In this document: piece by piece, positions 44,500 through 46,146 of the stretch
How positions within the stretch are numbered: position 1 is the first letter of the stretch
Layout: each line of letters opens with the position of its first letter
Assembly (NCBI GenBank): GCA_003263845.1
Contig: JYJN01000091.1
Location: 1-46,146, forward strand
Direction of reading: 5' to 3'
DNA length: 46,146 bases
Origin: Vibrio aestivus
GTDB lineage: Bacteria; Pseudomonadota; Gammaproteobacteria; Enterobacterales; Vibrionaceae
Made by a program: the position numbers and the translations under genes
Notes under the pieces: model-generated
The model's database searches: none
What the model saw: the letters and a program-made list of their open reading frames with translations, nothing else
What the model was told of the DNA's origin: nothing

Positions 44500-46146
44500 T
44501 TAGCCCACTTCGGTCACCTCAATCACAGATTCGTTCTGCCTTAATCCTTTTGAAGATGTTGGGAATCGCTGGCCGCGAAGCTGTTTAAAGTTCAGATCGG
44601 CATCACCAGAATCATTGTTCACAAAGTGCTTAAAGCGTTTGAGCTTTTGAGGTGATTCCAAGGTGGTTTTCCATTCACATTGGTAGTTTTCGATGTTACG
44701 CGCCATCTCATCTTCAAGCTCCTGAGCAAGCCCAAGTTTATCTTCGATAACGACTTGTTTAAGGTATTCGATACCGCCTTCTAGGTTTTCAAGCCATACA
44801 GAAGTACGTTGCAAACGGTCTGCGGTGCGGATGTAGAACATCAATAATCGGTCGATGTATTGAATTAAGGTTTGGTCGTCGAGATCAGAGGCGAACAAGT
44901 CTGCATGTCTTGGGCGCATGCCGCCGTTACCACACACATAAAGGTTCCAACCTTTGTCTGTTGCGATTACACCAATGTCTTTAGATTGTGCTTCGGCACA
45001 CTCGCGGGTACAGCCTGATACCGCAAACTTAAGTTTGTGCGGAGAGCGCAGACCTTTGTAGCGGTTCTCGATATCAATCGCAAAGCCAACCGCATCACCC
45101 ACACCATAGCGGCACCAAGTACTGCCAACACATGATTTCACTGTTCTGACGGACTTACCGTAGGCATGGCCTGTTTCGAAACCGGCATCCACCAGTTTTT
45201 GCCAAATCAGTGGTAGCTCGTGAAGCTGAGCGCCAAACAGGTCAACACGTTGTCCACCAGTAATCTTGGTGTATAGATCGAACTCTTTTGCTACCTCACC
45301 AAGCACAATGAGTTTGTCGGGCGTAATTTCACCACCCGCCACCCTGGGAACGACGGAGTAAGTGCCATCTTTTTGCATGTTACCAAGGTAGATGTCGTTG
45401 GTGTCTTGCAGCTCGGTATGTTCCTCTTTGAGGATGTAGTCATTCCAGTAAGAGGCAAGGATGGAGCCAACGGTTGGTTTACAAGTTGAACAGCCAAGCC
45501 CTTTACCGTGAGACTCCAGCAGCTCATCAAAGGTTTGGATTTTGTTGACTCGAATGATGTCGGCTAGCTCTTGGCGAGAGTAGGCGAAGTGCTCACATAG
45601 GTCGTTGTTGACTTCAACGCCCAATGAAGCGAGCTCGCTGTCGAGTACTTGCTTAGCTAACGCGCTACAACCACCACAGCCAGTCGAGGCATTGGTTGAC
45701 TCTTTTAGCGCAGCCATCGTGGTGCAACCTTGGGAAACGGCTTGTTTGATGTCGCCTTTGGTAACATCAAAACATGAACAGATCATTGCGGTGTCAGGCA
45801 GCGCTTCGATACCCATGGCACTGGATTGGTCGTCTGCCACATTCGGCAAAATCAGTGTTGATGGGCTTTCTGGCAGTGGCATACCGTTCTGTTTGATTTG
45901 CAGCAAGGTACCGTAAGCGTCAGCATCGCCGACTAAGACTGCACCAACGATCTCTTTTCCATCTTTAGAAATGATTAGGCGTTTATACACTTGTTCAATG
46001 TCATCACAGTAAGTGTATGACTGCGCGCCCTCTGTCTTGCCGTGAACTTCACCAATGCTAGCTACATCAACGCCAAGAAGTTTGAGCTTGGTGCTCATGT
46101 CTGCGCCAGTGAACTCTTGCTCGGTGTCACCTTGTGAGAGAATGTG
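44500..46146 (-). CDS. nirB: Nitrite reductase (NADH) large subunit, C-terminal two-thirds (5' end outside window)
   Basis: Siroheme and iron-sulfur subunit that reduces nitrite to ammonium with NADH. About 549 codons are visible, and the frame stays open to the window edge (HILSQGDTEQEFTGAD before the first internal Met). Seen in order: end of the FAD/NADH reductase domain, the BFD-like [2Fe-2S] segment with Cys pairs (MICSCFDVTKGD, TGCGGCSALAKQV, GLGCSTCKPTVGS), and the siroheme/[4Fe-4S] domain with SGCTRECAEAQSKDIGVI and YVCGNGGMRPRHADL. Family length is about 850, so roughly 300 residues of FAD domain are missing off the edge. It heads the nirB-nirD-transporter unit. Confidence 0.96.
   Translation of the reverse strand, partial: HILSQGDTEQEFTGADMSTKLKLLGVDVASIGEVHGKTEGAQSYTYCDDIEQVYKRLIISKDGKEIVGAVLVGDADAYGTLLQIKQNGMPLPESPSTLILPNVADDQSSAMGIEALPDTAMICSCFDVTKGDIKQAVSQGCTTMAALKESTNASTGCGGCSALAKQVLDSELASLGVEVNNDLCEHFAYSRQELADIIRVNKIQTFDELLESHGKGLGCSTCKPTVGSILASYWNDYILKEEHTELQDTNDIYLGNMQKDGTYSVVPRVAGGEITPDKLIVLGEVAKEFDLYTKITGGQRVDLFGAQLHELPLIWQKLVDAGFETGHAYGKSVRTVKSCVGSTWCRYGVGDAVGFAIDIENRYKGLRSPHKLKFAVSGCTRECAEAQSKDIGVIATDKGWNLYVCGNGGMRPRHADLFASDLDDQTLIQYIDRLLMFYIRTADRLQRTSVWLENLEGGIEYLKQVVIEDKLGLAQELEDEMARNIENYQCEWKTTLESPQKLKRFKHFVNNDSGDADLNFKQLRGQRFPTSSKGLRQNESVIEVTEVG

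Overview
The window looks like chromosomal DNA of a marine Vibrio-type gammaproteobacterium. The housekeeping frame (bepA, a TusA-like gene, perM, an amino-acid chemoreceptor resembling V. cholerae Mlp24/McpX, bcp, gcvR, dapA, bamC, dapE, an ArsC-family gene) is a Vibrio arrangement, and base composition and protein sequences agree. No rRNA, tRNA, CRISPR, transposase or integrase was seen.

Layout. (1) 1-4386: bepA (partial, minus), tusA-like, perM and a dCache chemoreceptor. (2) 4428-16010: a self-contained iron cassette holding an AraC/GyrI-type regulator (minus), a signal-peptide-less penicillin-acylase-family hydrolase, a FepBDGC-like catecholate siderophore ABC importer, a TonB-dependent receptor and a type-B carboxylesterase. 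A 22-bp identical repeat followed about 34 bp later by a Fur-box-like sequence occurs twice, once before the acylase-fep unit and once before the receptor. (3) 16060-23144: bcp, gcvR, dapA, bamC, a periplasmic glutathione-peroxidase homologue, the arsC-like/dapE/M15 peptidase/DUF2897 operon and a small winged-helix gene. (4) 23142-34706 (minus): a complete Tad/Flp pilus operon, flp-tadV-rcpC-rcpA-cpaD-tadZ-tadA-tadB-tadC-tadD-tadE-tadF-tadG, with a ybaN-like gene coupled at its end. (5) 34962-39112: a roughly 1,383-residue lipoprotein divergent from flp, with a helical-repeat region, RCC1-like repeats and a calcium-binding-type tail. (6) 39194-46146: DUF4156, DUF2956 and TPR genes, then a nitrate assimilation unit (minus): nirB (partial), nirD, a nitrate MFS transporter and a fused PP2C phosphatase/Ser-Thr kinase.

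How the genes may work together. The iron cassette has outer-membrane uptake, periplasmic capture and inner-membrane import, plus two cytoplasmic hydrolases of complementary chemistry (amide and ester). It has no biosynthetic genes. I infer that it imports and dismantles an acylated or ester-linked catecholate siderophore, under Fur repression and activation by the local AraC protein.

Sequence quality. Fifteen genes, including normally essential dapE, carry 21 apparent single-base indels (19 losses, 2 gains), mostly in short homopolymers. In each case the intact protein reads through when one base is restored or removed. I treat them as sequencing or assembly errors, not pseudogenes, and give the CDS spans as if corrected.
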